Source of the DNA: Microbacterium allomyrinae
GTDB lineage: Bacteria; Actinomycetota; Actinomycetes; Actinomycetales; Microbacteriaceae
Direction: 5' to 3'
DNA length: 64,000 nucleotides
Assembly (NCBI RefSeq): GCF_020682705.1
Contig: NZ_JAGTTN010000002.1
Span: forward strand, 620,001-684,000
Shown: positions 1 through 9,129 of the stretch, one piece after another
Position numbering within the stretch: the first letter of the stretch is position 1
Layout: the number at the start of each line of letters is the position of its first letter
The notes under the pieces: model-generated
Told to the model about the DNA's origin: nothing
What the model saw: only the letters and a program-made list of their open reading frames with translations
The model's database searches: none
Made by a program: the position numbers and the translations under genes

Positions 1-245
1 CGGCCCCAGTCGCCGGTCAGCTTGAGGATGGCGAGCACCTGCTCTGTCGGCTGCGCGCCGACACCCAGCCAGTACTGCGCACGCTCGGAGTCGACCTCGA
101 TGAACGAGGGCTCCTCGGTGGGGTGGTACTTGCCGATCTCTTCGATGACACGGCCATCGCGCTTGGTGCGCGAGTCGGCAACGACGATGCGGTAGTACGG
201 CGCACGGATCTTGCCGAGTCGCTTGAGACGGATCTTGACAGCCAC
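1..245 (-). CDS. rpsP: 30S ribosomal protein S16, N-terminal part (cut by window edge)
   Basis: Small-subunit ribosomal protein that binds 16S rRNA and helps assemble the 30S body. The 81 visible residues begin [20 protein letters not shown] and continue with [12 protein letters not shown] and [10 protein letters not shown], all characteristic of S16. The GTG start at 245 is chosen because AGGAG lies at 250-254, four bases upstream. The reading frame is open to base 1, so the C-terminus lies outside the window; actinobacterial S16 usually carries an extra C-terminal tail that cannot be judged here. It lies in the same direction as ffh, the usual gene order, but a GCS2-type ligase gene on the other strand sits between them. 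The 232 bases before that ligase show no other gene. Confidence 0.96.
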   Translation of the reverse strand, partial: MAVKIRLKRLGKIRAPYYRIVVADSRTKRDGRVIEEIGKYHPTEEPSFIEVDSERAQYWLGVGAQPTEQVLAILKLTGDWG

Positions 246-483
246 AATTCTCCTGAATGGTGTGTAGAAGTGCGAACCTTGGCGCCTGGAGAGTGGGGTG
301 CACACCCGGCGGAAGCTCTAAGGAGGATCTCCGCGCTGGATAGAGGGTCGAGCGGGTGATCCGACCCTCCATTCTGCCAGATGCGGCGGCCCCCTGCGAA
401 CCGGCAAGCGCCGGTCGCGATCCGATGACGTCGTATGCCGCGAACCGGCGGGCTCCACGGCGGTCGCGTGGCAGACTGTGCGG

Positions 484-1644
484 ATGACGGTGCCCTTCGC
501 GACATCCGCCCGTTCGTCCGTCGGACTCGAATGGGAGATCATGCTCGCCGACGGCGAGACCGGAGATCTGCTCGGTCGTGCCCCCGAGCTGCTGGACGCC
601 GTCGAGGACGGCACGGTGCTCGAGCGATTCACGGTGACCGGAGAGCTGCTCACCAACACGGTCGAGGTCACCAGTGGGGTCGGCGACACGGTGGCTGCCG
701 CCGTGGACGACATCGCCGACGCGATCGCCGAGGTGCGCACGTTCACCGACCCGAACGGCATCGACCTTCTCTGCGCGGGCAGCCATCCGTTCGCGCAGTG
801 GTTCGACCAGGGAGTCACCGACAAGACGCGGTATCACAAGCTCATCGAGCGGACCCAGTGGTGGGGACGCAACATGATGATCTGGGGCATCCACGTGCAC
901 GTCGGCGTCGAGGACGTCAACAAGGTGTTCCCGATCATCAACGCTCTGTCCGTGTATCTCCCTCACCTGCAGGCGCTGTCGGCCTCCAGCCCCTACTGGG
1001 CGGGCGAGCGCACCGGCTACGCCTCCAATCGCGCGCTCGTGTTCCAGCAGCTGCCCACCGCGGGTCTGCCCTGGCCGCTCGCCGACTGGGCGCAGTTCGA
1101 GGCGTACCTCGACGACATGGTCGGCACGGGCGTCATGGAAGACGCCTCCGAGGTGCGCTGGGACATCCGCCCTGCACCGCGCTGGGGCACCATCGAGGTG
1201 CGGGCGTGCGACGGCATGTCGACGCTGCCCGAACTCGCCGCGGTCGCGGCGCTCGTGCAGGTTCTGGTCGAGTACTTCTCCCGCCGCATCGATGAGGGCA
1301 TCCCGCTCGAGACGATCCAGCCGTGGTTCATCCGTGAGAACAAGTGGCGTGCGGCGCGCTATGGCCTCGACGCACGCGTGATCGTGGACCACCGCGGCAC
1401 GCAGATGCCGGTCGTCGAGCACCTCCGCACGACCCTCGCCGACATCGCCGACATCGCGGTCGAGCTCAAATGCGCGCGAGAGCTCGCCGGAATCGAGACG
1501 ATCCTCACGCAGGGCGCGAGCTATTCGCGACAGCTCGCGGTCGCCGAGGCGGCGGACGGCGACCTGCGCGAAGTCGTGCGCCACCTGGTCGCAGAGTTCC
1601 GCTCGGGTCCCACACTGCGCGAGCACCTGGCCTCGGGCGCATAG
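484..1644 (+). CDS. GCS2-type carboxylate-amine / glutamate-cysteine ligase family protein
   Basis: ATP-dependent ligase of the glutamate-cysteine ligase type 2 family (YbdK/EgtA-like), which joins glutamate or a similar carboxylate to an amine such as cysteine. From the ATG the protein has 386 residues, typical of the YbdK branch. The N-terminal VGLEWEIML provides the paired acidic residues seen at this position in the family, and GIHVHVGVED (about 135-144) is the conserved central motif. No Shine-Dalgarno is visible; ATG 484 follows CAGACT by six bases and may be leaderless. An in-frame GTG at 478 is an alternative start. The gene stands alone on the plus strand between rpsP and ffh, so its context does not indicate the substrate; a mycothiol or ergothioneine role is possible but unsupported. 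Confidence 0.85.
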   Translation: MTVPFATSARSSVGLEWEIMLADGETGDLLGRAPELLDAVEDGTVLERFTVTGELLTNTVEVTSGVGDTVAAAVDDIADAIAEVRTFTDPNGIDLLCAGSHPFAQWFDQGVTDKTRYHKLIERTQWWGRNMMIWGIHVHVGVEDVNKVFPIINALSVYLPHLQALSASSPYWAGERTGYASNRALVFQQLPTAGLPWPLADWAQFEAYLDDMVGTGVMEDASEVRWDIRPAPRWGTIEVRACDGMSTLPELAAVAALVQVLVEYFSRRIDEGIPLETIQPWFIRENKWRAARYGLDARVIVDHRGTQMPVVEHLRTTLADIADIAVELKCARELAGIETILTQGASYSRQLAVAEAADGDLREVVRHLVAEFRSGPTLREHLASGA

Positions 1645-1700
1645 CGGGCACAGGCTCCAGCGCGCGAGGTGTCGCGCCTACGGGAACTCGGCGGCGCGGG

Positions 1701-3251
1701 TCAGCCGCGACCGAGCATCTTCTGCAACTCGGCGAGGTCCGCCTCGGTCGGCGCCCCCTTGGCTGCTCCCAGGCCGAAGCCCGAGCCGGTGGCAGGCGCT
1801 GCGGCGGAGATACCGGCGTTCTCGGCGGCGCGCTTGGCGGGGTTGCCCGAACGCGAACCCTTCGCCTTCGGCTGCTTGCCGCGCTTGGCCGAGGCACCAG
1901 GTCGAGCGCCGGGCATCGGTCCCATTCCGGGAATGTTGGGCATTCCGCCGCGAGCCACGGTCTTCATCATCTTCGCGGCCTGCTCGAACCGCTGCACGAG
2001 CTGGTTGACGTCGGTCACCGTCATGCCGGCACCGCGCGCGATGCGCAGGCGCCGTGAGCCGTTGAGCACCTTGGGGTTGCGGCGCTCCCCCGGCGTCATG
2101 GAGCGGATGATCGCCTCGGTGCGATCGATCTCGCGCTCGTCGAAGTTCTCGAGCTGCTCCTTCATGGACCCCATACCCGGGAGCATCCCGAGCATCTTCT
2201 TCATGGAGCCCATCTTCTTCATCTGCTGCATCTGCTCGAGGAAGTCCTCGAGCGTGAAGGTCTCGGTAGCGAGCTTCTCGGCGACCTTCATCGCCTCTTC
2301 CTCGTCGAACGCGGACTGCGCCTGTTCGATGAGGGTCAGGATGTCGCCGAGGTCGAGGATGCGCGACGCCATACGGTCCGGGTGGAAAGCCTCGAGGTCG
2401 TCCAGCCCTTCCCCCGTCGAGGCGAAGATGATCGGCCGACCTGTGACGGATGCGACCGAGAGCGCCGCACCACCGCGCGCATCGCCGTCGAGCTTGGAGA
2501 GCACGACTCCGGTGAAGTCGACGCCGTCCTGGAAGGCCTTCGCCGTGTTGACGGCGTCTTGGCCGATCATCGCGTCGATGACGAACAGGACCTCGTCGGG
2601 GTCGGTTGCCTTGCGGATGTCGGCCGCCTGCTTCATCATGTCGGCGTCGACACCGAGACGGCCGGCCGTATCGATGATGACGACGTCATGCTGCTGACGA
2701 CGAGCGACCTCGACACCATCCCTGGCGACCTTCACCGGGTCGCCGACGCCGTTGCCGGGCTCGGGCGCATAGATGGCCGCACCCGCGCGCTCGGCCACGA
2801 CCTGGAGCTGGTTCACGGCGTTCGGGCGCTGCAGGTCGGCCGCGATCAGGAGCGGGGTGTGGCCCTCCTTCTCGAGCCGGTGGGCGAGCTTGCCGGCGAA
2901 CGTCGTCTTACCCGAGCCCTGCAGGCCGGCGAGCATGATGACCGTAGGCGGGTTCTTGGCGAACTGCAGCCGGCGCTGCTGGCCGCCGAGGATCGCGACG
3001 AGCTCTTCGTTGACGATCTGCACGACCTGCTGCGCCGGATTCAGCGCCTTGCTGACCTCATCGCCCAGTGCGCGCTCGCGCACCTTGGCAGTGAAATCCT
3101 TGACGACGGGCAGTGCCACGTCGGCGTCCAGCAGGGCGCGCCGGATCTCGCGGACCGTGCCATCGACGTCCGCGGGCGTGAGCTTGCCCTTGGTGCGGAG
3201 GTTGCGGAAGGTCTCGGTGAGCCGGTCGGAGAGGGTGCCGAAAGTCGCCAT
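1701..3251 (-). CDS. ffh: signal recognition particle protein Ffh (SRP54)
   Basis: SRP GTPase that binds 4.5S RNA and signal sequences on nascent chains and delivers ribosomes to FtsY at the membrane. The 516-residue product has an N domain (1-90), the G domain with P-loop GLQGSGKTT (109-117), DTAGRLG (194-200) and SKLDGDARGG (252-261), and a methionine-rich M domain containing a run of MxxM repeats at 341-363. The C-terminal 100 residues are a basic, Gly/Pro/Ala-rich tail, longer than in E. coli but common in actinobacteria. The product ends in LQKMLGRG. The receptor gene ftsY lies 5 kb away in the same direction, separated by the sigma-factor pair, a TetR-VOC gene and lipBA. Confidence 0.97.
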   Translation of the reverse strand: MATFGTLSDRLTETFRNLRTKGKLTPADVDGTVREIRRALLDADVALPVVKDFTAKVRERALGDEVSKALNPAQQVVQIVNEELVAILGGQQRRLQFAKNPPTVIMLAGLQGSGKTTFAGKLAHRLEKEGHTPLLIAADLQRPNAVNQLQVVAERAGAAIYAPEPGNGVGDPVKVARDGVEVARRQQHDVVIIDTAGRLGVDADMMKQAADIRKATDPDEVLFVIDAMIGQDAVNTAKAFQDGVDFTGVVLSKLDGDARGGAALSVASVTGRPIIFASTGEGLDDLEAFHPDRMASRILDLGDILTLIEQAQSAFDEEEAMKVAEKLATETFTLEDFLEQMQQMKKMGSMKKMLGMLPGMGSMKEQLENFDEREIDRTEAIIRSMTPGERRNPKVLNGSRRLRIARGAGMTVTDVNQLVQRFEQAAKMMKTVARGGMPNIPGMGPMPGARPGASAKRGKQPKAKGSRSGNPAKRAAENAGISAAAPATGSGFGLGAAKGAPTEADLAELQKMLGRG

Positions 3252-3295
3252 GATCCCCCGATTCTACGCGAGCGGATGCCGCGCCTCGGCGCCCT

Positions 3296-3335
3296 GCGTT
3301 TCGTCTCGCTGTGCTCGCTCGACAACACGAAACGC
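3296..3335. repeat. REP-like inverted repeat between ffh and the ECF sigma gene
   Basis: GCGTTTCGT (3296-3304) and ACGAAACGC (3327-3335) are perfect inverted arms. They enclose a segment containing TCTCGCTGTGCTCGCTCGA that closely resembles the element at 63198-63237. It lies just past the end of the sigma gene, so it may act as a terminator, but the shared core suggests a dispersed extragenic repeat. Confidence 0.55.
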
Positions 3336-3337
3336 AC

Positions 3338-3838
3338 TCAGCTCACCACCGCCCCGAGCGCGACCCGCAGCTGTTCCTTCGCTCTCGCGTATTTTCCCCG
3401 TGCGGTCGAGTCCGGGATGCCGAGCATCTCCGCAGCTTCGACCAGCGACATCCGATCCCAATGGACGAGTCGGACGAGTTCCGCGAGATCCGGTTCGAGG
3501 CGCCCGATAGCGTCGCGCACCTCCGCGCCATGATCGGCGGGCGGGGCCGCGGCATCCGACGCCGCATGCCCCCGGACGCGGTCGGCCAGCGCCCAACGGC
3601 GCCGCTCGCCGCGCGCGTGGTTGAGGAGCGTTCCGCGCGCGATGCCGAACAGCCACATCCGCGCCCGCTCCGGATCGGCGGGGAGGTCTGCGACCCGCCG
3701 CCACGCGACGACCATGGTCTCGCCGAGGAGGTCCGGCGCATCGTCGAAACCGACGCGACGCTGCAGGTACGCGAGAAGAGCCGGGGATGCCTCCTCCAGC
3801 GCCGCGGTCAGCCGGGCGCGGTCGCGCGTCACCGCCAC
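3338..3838 (-). CDS. ECF-type RNA polymerase sigma factor
   Basis: Short sigma-70 family factor of 166 residues with only regions 2 and 4. Region 2 includes DLLGETMVVAWRRVADLP and the RMWLFGIARGTLLNHARGER stretch (about 36-80). Region 4 runs from RLEPDLAELVRLVHW through the helix-turn-helix MSLVEAAEMLGIPDSTARGK to the C-terminus. The GTG start at 3838 overlaps the 3' end of the upstream membrane-protein gene by 10 bases, so the two are translationally coupled. The gene order is reversed from the usual sigma then anti-sigma layout. It likely responds to an envelope signal sensed by the membrane partner, but the regulon is unknown and no autoregulatory promoter was recognised. Confidence 0.9.
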   Translation of the reverse strand: MAVTRDRARLTAALEEASPALLAYLQRRVGFDDAPDLLGETMVVAWRRVADLPADPERARMWLFGIARGTLLNHARGERRRWALADRVRGHAASDAAAPPADHGAEVRDAIGRLEPDLAELVRLVHWDRMSLVEAAEMLGIPDSTARGKYARAKEQLRVALGAVVS

Positions 3839-4428
3839 TGCTCACCCTCGCAGTGCACCTGACTGCCTCCGGAGGCGAGCCCGGAGCCACCGCTGAAGCC
3901 GTGCGTCGCCAGCTCGTCGTGCAGCAGTTCGCCAACCGCCTGGTCAACGGCGGTCCAGTAGTTGAGATCCGGGAGTCGCGGATCCGTGATCGGGTCGGGA
4001 TCTGCCGCCTGAGACCCTTCGAGCACGGCGAGGTACCCGGGGATCAACGGGATGATCTCGGTCTCGATGTCGGCGCTCGAGAACCAGTCGTCGATGACGC
4101 GGTCCATAGCGAGCTGATCGAACGGATTGGCCGCCCGGAGGTCTCCCAGGCGCAGTTCGCAGGCACCCCAGGTGGGCGAGGTGTAGGTGACGCTGCGCAG
4201 CGGGTCGTCCATGTCGGCGCCCCAGAGCCAGTCCGAACTCGCCGTCGCGACGCCGGCGCCGCCGATGAGCAGCACCGCGAGAACGCCGATGGAGATCCCG
4301 ACTCGACGGCGCCGAGCCGAAGCCACCTCGCGGGCGGCGGCGACCATCGCCCGCAGCGCGCCGGGGTCTTCCGCGCGCGTCGCGGGCGCGGAACGCCTGA
4401 GCAGGTCGTCGAGCATGTCGGGCGTCAT
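3829..4428 (-). CDS. single-pass membrane protein, candidate anti-sigma factor
   Basis: I do not recognise a named family. The 199-residue product has a 42-residue N-terminal cytoplasmic segment rich in Arg/Ala, one transmembrane helix (about 43-63, followed by an SSDW motif) and an extracytoplasmic domain of about 135 residues with two cysteines (WGACELRL and the C-terminal VHCEGEQ). The start at ATG 4428 is set by the strong site GGAGG four bases upstream; an upstream in-frame start at 4473 lacks this. It overlaps the following ECF sigma gene by 10 bases, and that coupling plus the topology suggest a membrane anti-sigma factor. No zinc-finger anti-sigma motif (HxxxCxxC) is present, so the role is inferred from context only. 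Confidence 0.7.
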   Translation of the reverse strand: MTPDMLDDLLRRSAPATRAEDPGALRAMVAAAREVASARRRRVGISIGVLAVLLIGGAGVATASSDWLWGADMDDPLRSVTYTSPTWGACELRLGDLRAANPFDQLAMDRVIDDWFSSADIETEIIPLIPGYLAVLEGSQAADPDPITDPRLPDLNYWTAVDQAVGELLHDELATHGFSGGSGLASGGSQVHCEGEQWR

Positions 4429-4653
4429 TGTGCCTCCATCTTCGGGTGCCGTCACTGCGTACGTGTCCGGCATTCGGCAATTCGTCCTGCCGCACCCGAA
4501 ATCACTCCGCAGTCACTTCCTGCACGCCCACGCGGCCGGCCTCGGGAGTCTTCTGATTGCGGAGCAAGGTCGCATTGAGCTGCGCAGTCACACTTGTGCG
4601 CGGTGCAGGCCCGCGCGGGGCGGAATCTGACTCCGGAGCAGGTGGCGTCCGCG

Positions 4654-5643
4654 TCAGGCCGGCCCCAGCTCCTGGAAGAGCGTCAGCTGCACGTCGGCCG
4701 GGCCGCGCAGCCGTGCGTTCACCGAACGCCACGGCGTTTCGCGTGCGGATGCCTCGACCTCGGCACCGGCCGCCGACAGGCGCGCGACCGCTCCGGCGGC
4801 GTCGTCGACTTCGAGGGCGATCCGGATGCGGTCGCTCGGAGCGTCACCGTCGGTCTCGACACGGTCGATGAACTCCACCTGCGACGGATTGGCGATCTCG
4901 AGCGTCGCGCGTCCCGCAGCAAGAATCGCGACCCGCGCGCCGCCCTCGGCCTCGTACGCCTCCGCTTGCGGCATACCGACGACATCCCGGTAGAACGCGA
5001 GGGTCTGCTCGAAGGCCGAAGCCTGCACGACTACCCGAAGCTGCCGAACCGCGCCGGTGGGCGCCGCAGAGACCTCGGCCGCGGCATCCGATGCGCGCTC
5101 GAGGAAGCGCGAGAGCGACGTACGGCCCGCGCCGTCGTGCGCCCACGCCTCGATCGCGGCAAGCACCGCGCCCGCCCAGGCAGCGCCGGCGACCTCGGCG
5201 CGCAGGCGGTCGGCGCCACCGCGCGCCAGTCGTTCCGCCGCTGCGCGGGCGATGCGGGAGCGGCGCAGCGACGCCTCGCGCTCGAATTCGGCCACGAGGC
5301 CCATCGCCGCGGCGTTCACGATGCCCAATGCAAGGCTGTCGGGCGCGAAATCGGCACCGATCGAGCGCATCTCGCCGCGGACGGCGGCCACAGCGTCCGC
5401 CGTATCGTCCCCCGCGAGGCGGCTCTCGAACAGAGCGAGGCGTTCGTCCAGCCCCGCCCAGAGAATGTCGGACTTCGATGCGAAATAGTTGAAGAAGCTG
5501 GACCGGCTGACGCCCGCTCGCTGGGTGATGTCGACGATGGACGTCGCCTCGAACCCCTGCTCGAGGAACAGCTCGCACGCCGCCTCAGCGAGGATCTCGC
5601 GCGACGACGCCTTCGGTCTGCCCACTCGGCCGGTGCTGCTCAT
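4654..5643 (-). CDS. TetR-type regulator fused to a VOC (glyoxalase/bleomycin-resistance fold) domain
   Basis: A 329-residue fusion. Residues 1-60 form a TetR DNA-binding domain with a helix-turn-helix around TSIVDITQRAGVSRSSFFNY (35-53). Residues 60-190 are the helical TetR body. Residues 200-327 are a complete VOC domain: LRVVVQASAFEQTLAFYRD, then RATLEIANP and IRIALEVDDAAGAVARLSAAG, ending in VQLTLFQ. TetR proteins normally end near residue 200, so the VOC part is a genuine extra module in one continuous frame. VOC domains bind metals or small molecules; here it may act as an additional effector sensor or sequester a drug. The gene faces away from lipBA across a 211-base gap. Its target genes are unknown. 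Confidence 0.85.
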   Translation of the reverse strand: MSSTGRVGRPKASSREILAEAACELFLEQGFEATSIVDITQRAGVSRSSFFNYFASKSDILWAGLDERLALFESRLAGDDTADAVAAVRGEMRSIGADFAPDSLALGIVNAAAMGLVAEFEREASLRRSRIARAAAERLARGGADRLRAEVAGAAWAGAVLAAIEAWAHDGAGRTSLSRFLERASDAAAEVSAAPTGAVRQLRVVVQASAFEQTLAFYRDVVGMPQAEAYEAEGGARVAILAAGRATLEIANPSQVEFIDRVETDGDAPSDRIRIALEVDDAAGAVARLSAAGAEVEASARETPWRSVNARLRGPADVQLTLFQELGPA

Positions 5644-5854
5644 CCCCTCACGCTAGCGATTCACAGACCTCGAGGGGTCCCGAACGGCTCACGCCGCGAA
5701 AGCCGCCATCAGCGTTGGAATGGAGGGGCGCCGAGGAGCGGAAAGTGACCGCGCGCCGCAATCAACGCAACGCGAGCGGGCGAGCCGCGCCAACCCGCAA
5801 ACACAGGCGTATTGTTGGACGCGATCCAGCAATCGCCATAAGCGAAGGAGCGCG

Positions 5855-6493
5855 ATGCTCGCCATCGAGACCGTCGGCCTCTCCCCCGACTTCGTCCCCT
5901 ATCTGGACGGTTGGGATCTGCAGCGCCGCGTCCATGCCCAGGTCGTGGCTGGAGACCGCCCCGACACCCTGCTACTGATGGAGCACGAACCGGTCTACAC
6001 CGCCGGCGCACGCACCGCTCGGCACGAACGGCCGACTGACGGCACGCCCGTGGTCGATGTCGACCGCGGCGGCAAGATCACCTGGCACGGTCCGGGGCAG
6101 CTCGTGGGGTACCCCATCGTGCGTCTTCCCGAACCCATGGACGTCGTCGCGCACGTGCGGCGGCTAGAGCACGTGCTGATCGGCGTCCTCCGCGAGAACG
6201 ACGTCGAGGGCTACCGCGTCGAAGGACGCAGCGGCGTGTGGGTGCGCCGCCCGCTCGGCGAAGACAAGGTCGCCGCCATCGGTGTGCGGGTGCAGAAGGG
6301 CGTGACGATGCACGGCTTCGCACTCAATTGCGACAACTCGCTGGCAGGGTTCCGCGGCATCATCCCGTGCGGGATCGCGGATGCCGGAGTCACGACTGTG
6401 AGCGAGATCGTAGGGGTCGACATCTCACCCCGCGACATTCTCGCCTCGGTCTCGCTCGCCTTCGCAGACGAGTACGCAGGGGTGACGGCATGA
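5855..6493 (+). CDS. lipB: octanoyl-[acyl carrier protein]:protein N-octanoyltransferase LipB
   Basis: Transfers octanoate from acyl carrier protein to the lipoyl domains of 2-oxoacid dehydrogenases and glycine cleavage H protein, the first step of endogenous lipoate synthesis. The 212-residue product has the signature [14 protein letters not shown] (71-84), catalytic Lys138 in KVAAIGVR and catalytic Cys172 in IIPCGI, so it should be active. ATG 5855 is preceded by GAAGGAG at an ideal distance; earlier in-frame starts have no such site. The stop overlaps the lipA start as ATGA, so lipB and lipA are translationally coupled in one operon. Confidence 0.97.
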   Translation: MLAIETVGLSPDFVPYLDGWDLQRRVHAQVVAGDRPDTLLLMEHEPVYTAGARTARHERPTDGTPVVDVDRGGKITWHGPGQLVGYPIVRLPEPMDVVAHVRRLEHVLIGVLRENDVEGYRVEGRSGVWVRRPLGEDKVAAIGVRVQKGVTMHGFALNCDNSLAGFRGIIPCGIADAGVTTVSEIVGVDISPRDILASVSLAFADEYAGVTA

Positions 6494-7524
6494 GCGCGTG
6501 CGGCACCGGTCAGGCAGCACAGACGACGGGCGCACCAGCGTCGGGACCGGACGGTCGGAAGCTCCTGCGCCTCGAGGTGCGCAACGCGCAGACGCCGATC
6601 GAACGCAAGCCGGAATGGATCAAGACGAAGGCCAAGATGGGGCCCGAGTACCAGGCGCTGCACGCGCTGGTGAAGACCGAAGAGCTGCACACCGTGTGCC
6701 AGGAGGCGGGCTGTCCCAACATCTACGAGTGCTGGGAGGACCGCGAGGCCACGTTCCTGATCGGCGGCTCCCAGTGCACCCGGCGCTGCGACTTCTGCCA
6801 GATCGACACCGGCAAGCCCGCGGACTACGACACCGATGAGCCGCGCCGGGTCGCGGAGAGTGTCACGCGCATGCAGCTGCGGTACGCCACCGTGACGGGG
6901 GTCGCCCGCGACGATCTGCCCGACGGCGGCGCGTGGCTGCACGCGGAGACCGTCCGACGGATCCACGCAGAGAACCCGAACACCGGCGTCGAGATCCTCG
7001 CGACCGACTTCAACGGCGACCCGGCGCTGCTGGGCGAGGTATTCGACAGCCGTCCCGAGGTGTTCGCGCACAACGTCGAGACCGTTCCTCGCATCTTCAA
7101 GCGCATCCGCCCCGCGTTCCGCTACGAGCGCTCCCTCGACGTCCTCACTCAGGCGCGCGATGCCGGGCTCATCACGAAGTCGAATCTCATCCTCGGCATG
7201 GGCGAGGAGCCCGAAGAGGTGGTCCAGGCACTGCAGGACCTCCACGACGCCGGCACCGACATCATCACGATCACGCAGTACCTGCGTCCGACGCCCCGGC
7301 ACCTGCCGGTCGCCCGATGGGTCAAGCCCCAGGAGTTCGTCGAGTTCAAGGACGCGGCCGAGCGCATCGGCTTCCTGGGTGTGCTTGCGGGCCCCCTCGT
7401 GCGCTCGTCCTACCGCGCGGGCCGCCTCTGGGCGCAGTCGATGGCGTCGAAGGGACGCGAGATCCCCCCGCACCTCGCTCACTTCGTCGACAGCGCCGGC
7501 GCGGGATTCGCTCAGGCGGTCTGA
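6490..7524 (+). CDS. lipA: lipoyl synthase LipA (radical SAM)
   Basis: Radical SAM enzyme that inserts two sulfurs into the protein-bound octanoyl group made by LipB. The 344-residue protein carries both iron-sulfur motifs: the auxiliary-cluster cysteines C70, C75 and C81 (C-x4-C-x5-C) and the radical SAM motif C96-x3-C100-x2-C103 (CTRRCDFC). The conserved serine that ligates the auxiliary cluster lies in the C-terminal VRSSYRAG. The start is the ATG of the ATGA overlap with lipB. The N-terminal 20 residues ([10 protein letters not shown] and on) are low in conservation. The gene is followed by a short gap and then a convergent DUF2004 gene. Confidence 0.97.
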   Translation: MSACGTGQAAQTTGAPASGPDGRKLLRLEVRNAQTPIERKPEWIKTKAKMGPEYQALHALVKTEELHTVCQEAGCPNIYECWEDREATFLIGGSQCTRRCDFCQIDTGKPADYDTDEPRRVAESVTRMQLRYATVTGVARDDLPDGGAWLHAETVRRIHAENPNTGVEILATDFNGDPALLGEVFDSRPEVFAHNVETVPRIFKRIRPAFRYERSLDVLTQARDAGLITKSNLILGMGEEPEEVVQALQDLHDAGTDIITITQYLRPTPRHLPVARWVKPQEFVEFKDAAERIGFLGVLAGPLVRSSYRAGRLWAQSMASKGREIPPHLAHFVDSAGAGFAQAV

Positions 7525-7584
7525 CGTCTCGCGCCCCGGTCGGCGAATCTCGCCGCCGTCCGGGGATGTGAGGTCGGCGGAAAC

Positions 7585-8085
7585 TCAGTCCGCGCTGGTG
7601 ACCGACAGCACGCTGGCATCGGAGCCGAGGTTGACCAGCAGCACGTCATCGGTCGCGTCGGGGTCGAGGGCGTACTCGAGCACCGCGAACGGGTCGGAAC
7701 CGCCGTGCTCGTCGGCGAGGATCGTCATGCTCATCAGCTGCAGCGACCGGATCACGTCGATGTGGACATCACCCGAGATATCGACCAGCACCTCTTCGAT
7801 CTCTTCACCGAGCGCCTCCTGCTGCTGCAGGATGTACTCCGTCACTTCGCTCGTGCGATCACTGAGTTCGTCGACCATCGCGTTGCGTGCGACGCGGTCG
7901 ATCATCTCGATCGATGCGATGAGACCGGCCGCGACGTCGAGCGCGGCCTCGGAGATGTCGTCCTGGTCCGGTGCGGTCAGGTCGACCGTCACGGACTGAT
8001 CTCCCAGCTCGACGTTCTCGGACCAGAAGATCGATCCGTCCGGCCCAGACTCGAGGAGTCCGAAGTAGTCGTGCTCGATCGCCAT
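7585..8085 (-). CDS. DUF2004 domain-containing protein
   Basis: Small acidic cytoplasmic protein of 166 residues that matches what I know of DUF2004: N-terminal MAIEHDYFGLLES, then IFWSENVELGDQSVTVDLTAP and a long alpha-helical middle. The C-terminal VLEYALDPDATDDVLLVN looks like a compact sheet. ATG 8085 has a purine-rich GGGGAT just upstream; a much earlier in-frame start at 8202 would add 39 Arg-rich residues and overlap ftsY, so I reject it. It has no cysteines, signal peptide or membrane segment. It lies 88 bases downstream of ftsY on the same strand. Function is unknown. Confidence 0.75.
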   Translation of the reverse strand: MAIEHDYFGLLESGPDGSIFWSENVELGDQSVTVDLTAPDQDDISEAALDVAAGLIASIEMIDRVARNAMVDELSDRTSEVTEYILQQQEALGEEIEEVLVDISGDVHIDVIRSLQLMSMTILADEHGGSDPFAVLEYALDPDATDDVLLVNLGSDASVLSVTSAD

Positions 8086-8173
8086 ATCCCCATGAAACCG
8101 CACCGAGCCCGCACGCGGAAGCCCGAGCGCGGTGTGGCGCACATCCGTTACACGAGCGACACGGATTCGTGCG

Positions 8174-9043
8174 TCAATCGACCAAGGACGCCGCGAACAC
8201 ATGCGGCGTGAAACCTGTCAGGTCGCCGATCCCCTCGCCCTGGCCGAGGAGCTTCACGGGGATGCCCGTGCGTTCCTGAACCGCCAGCACGAAGCCTCCC
8301 TTGGCGGATCCGTCGAGCTTCGTCAAGACGAGACCCGTGACCCCGGCGTGTTCGAGGAACGCCTGCGCCTGCAGGACTCCGTTCTGCCCTGTCGTCGCGT
8401 CGAGCACGAGCAGCACCTCGCTGATCGGCGCCTGCTTCTCGATCACCCGGCGGATCTTGCCCAGCTCATCCATCAGGCCGCCCTTGGTGTGCAGGCGCCC
8501 GGCGGTGTCGACCAGCACGATCTCGGTGCCGGTGCGCTTGGCGTACTCGATGGTCTGGAAGGCGACGGATGCCGGATCCTGACCCTCGTGCTGGGGCCGC
8601 ACGATCTCGGCACCGCCCCGCTCCGCCCACGTCGCGAGCTGATCGACCGCGGCAGCCCGGAACGTGTCGGCGGCACCGACGACGACCGAGCGTCCGTAGC
8701 GCTGCAGGAACTTCGCGAACTTGCCGATCGTCGTGGTCTTGCCCACACCGTTCACCCCGACCACCAGCACAACGGCGGGCCGCTCGGTGAGCCGCAGCGT
8801 CGTGTCGAACTTCGCGAAGTGCTCCTCGAGCGTCTCTTTCAGCATGCGCTGGAGGTCACGCGGGTCGGTCGTGCGGAACCGGTCGACCTTCTCGTGCAGC
8901 TCTTCGATGATCCGCTCCGCGATGTCCGGACCGAAGTCGGCCGTGAGCAGCGCGGTCTCGAGGTCGTCCCACGTGGTGTCGTCGATCGTGGGCTTGACGA
9001 ACATGCTGCGCAGCGCGCCGCCGAGGGACCACTTCTCTGCCAT
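8174..9043 (-). CDS. ftsY: signal recognition particle receptor FtsY
   Basis: Membrane-associated SRP receptor GTPase that docks Ffh-ribosome complexes at the Sec translocon. The 289-residue protein has P-loop GVNGVGKTTT (96-105), the insertion-box region around AADTFRAAAVDQL (125-137), DTAGRLHT (179-186) and TKLDGSAKGG (241-250). It lacks the long acidic A domain of E. coli FtsY and starts directly with an amphipathic stretch (MAEKWSLGGALRSMF), as in other actinobacterial short forms; this N-terminal helix probably mediates lipid binding. In many relatives ftsY directly follows smc; here about 3.3 kb of accessory genes separate them. Confidence 0.97.
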   Translation of the reverse strand: MAEKWSLGGALRSMFVKPTIDDTTWDDLETALLTADFGPDIAERIIEELHEKVDRFRTTDPRDLQRMLKETLEEHFAKFDTTLRLTERPAVVLVVGVNGVGKTTTIGKFAKFLQRYGRSVVVGAADTFRAAAVDQLATWAERGGAEIVRPQHEGQDPASVAFQTIEYAKRTGTEIVLVDTAGRLHTKGGLMDELGKIRRVIEKQAPISEVLLVLDATTGQNGVLQAQAFLEHAGVTGLVLTKLDGSAKGGFVLAVQERTGIPVKLLGQGEGIGDLTGFTPHVFAASLVD

Positions 9044-9098
9044 GGCTCCAGCCTATGTGCGGCATCCGATACTCCTGCGCGCATCGGGTCGACGAGTG

Positions 9099-9126
9099 CG
9101 TGGGGCGCCGCACCCGGCGCCCCACG
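9099..9126 (-). terminator. hairpin after the NmrA-like gene
   Basis: An 11-bp perfect stem, CGTGGGGCGCC (9099-9109) with GGCGCCCCACG (9116-9126) and a six-base loop, begins four bases beyond the NmrA-like stop codon. There is no clear U-run, as is common in high-GC actinobacteria. It would also insulate ftsY. Confidence 0.7.
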
Positions 9127-9129
9127 GTG

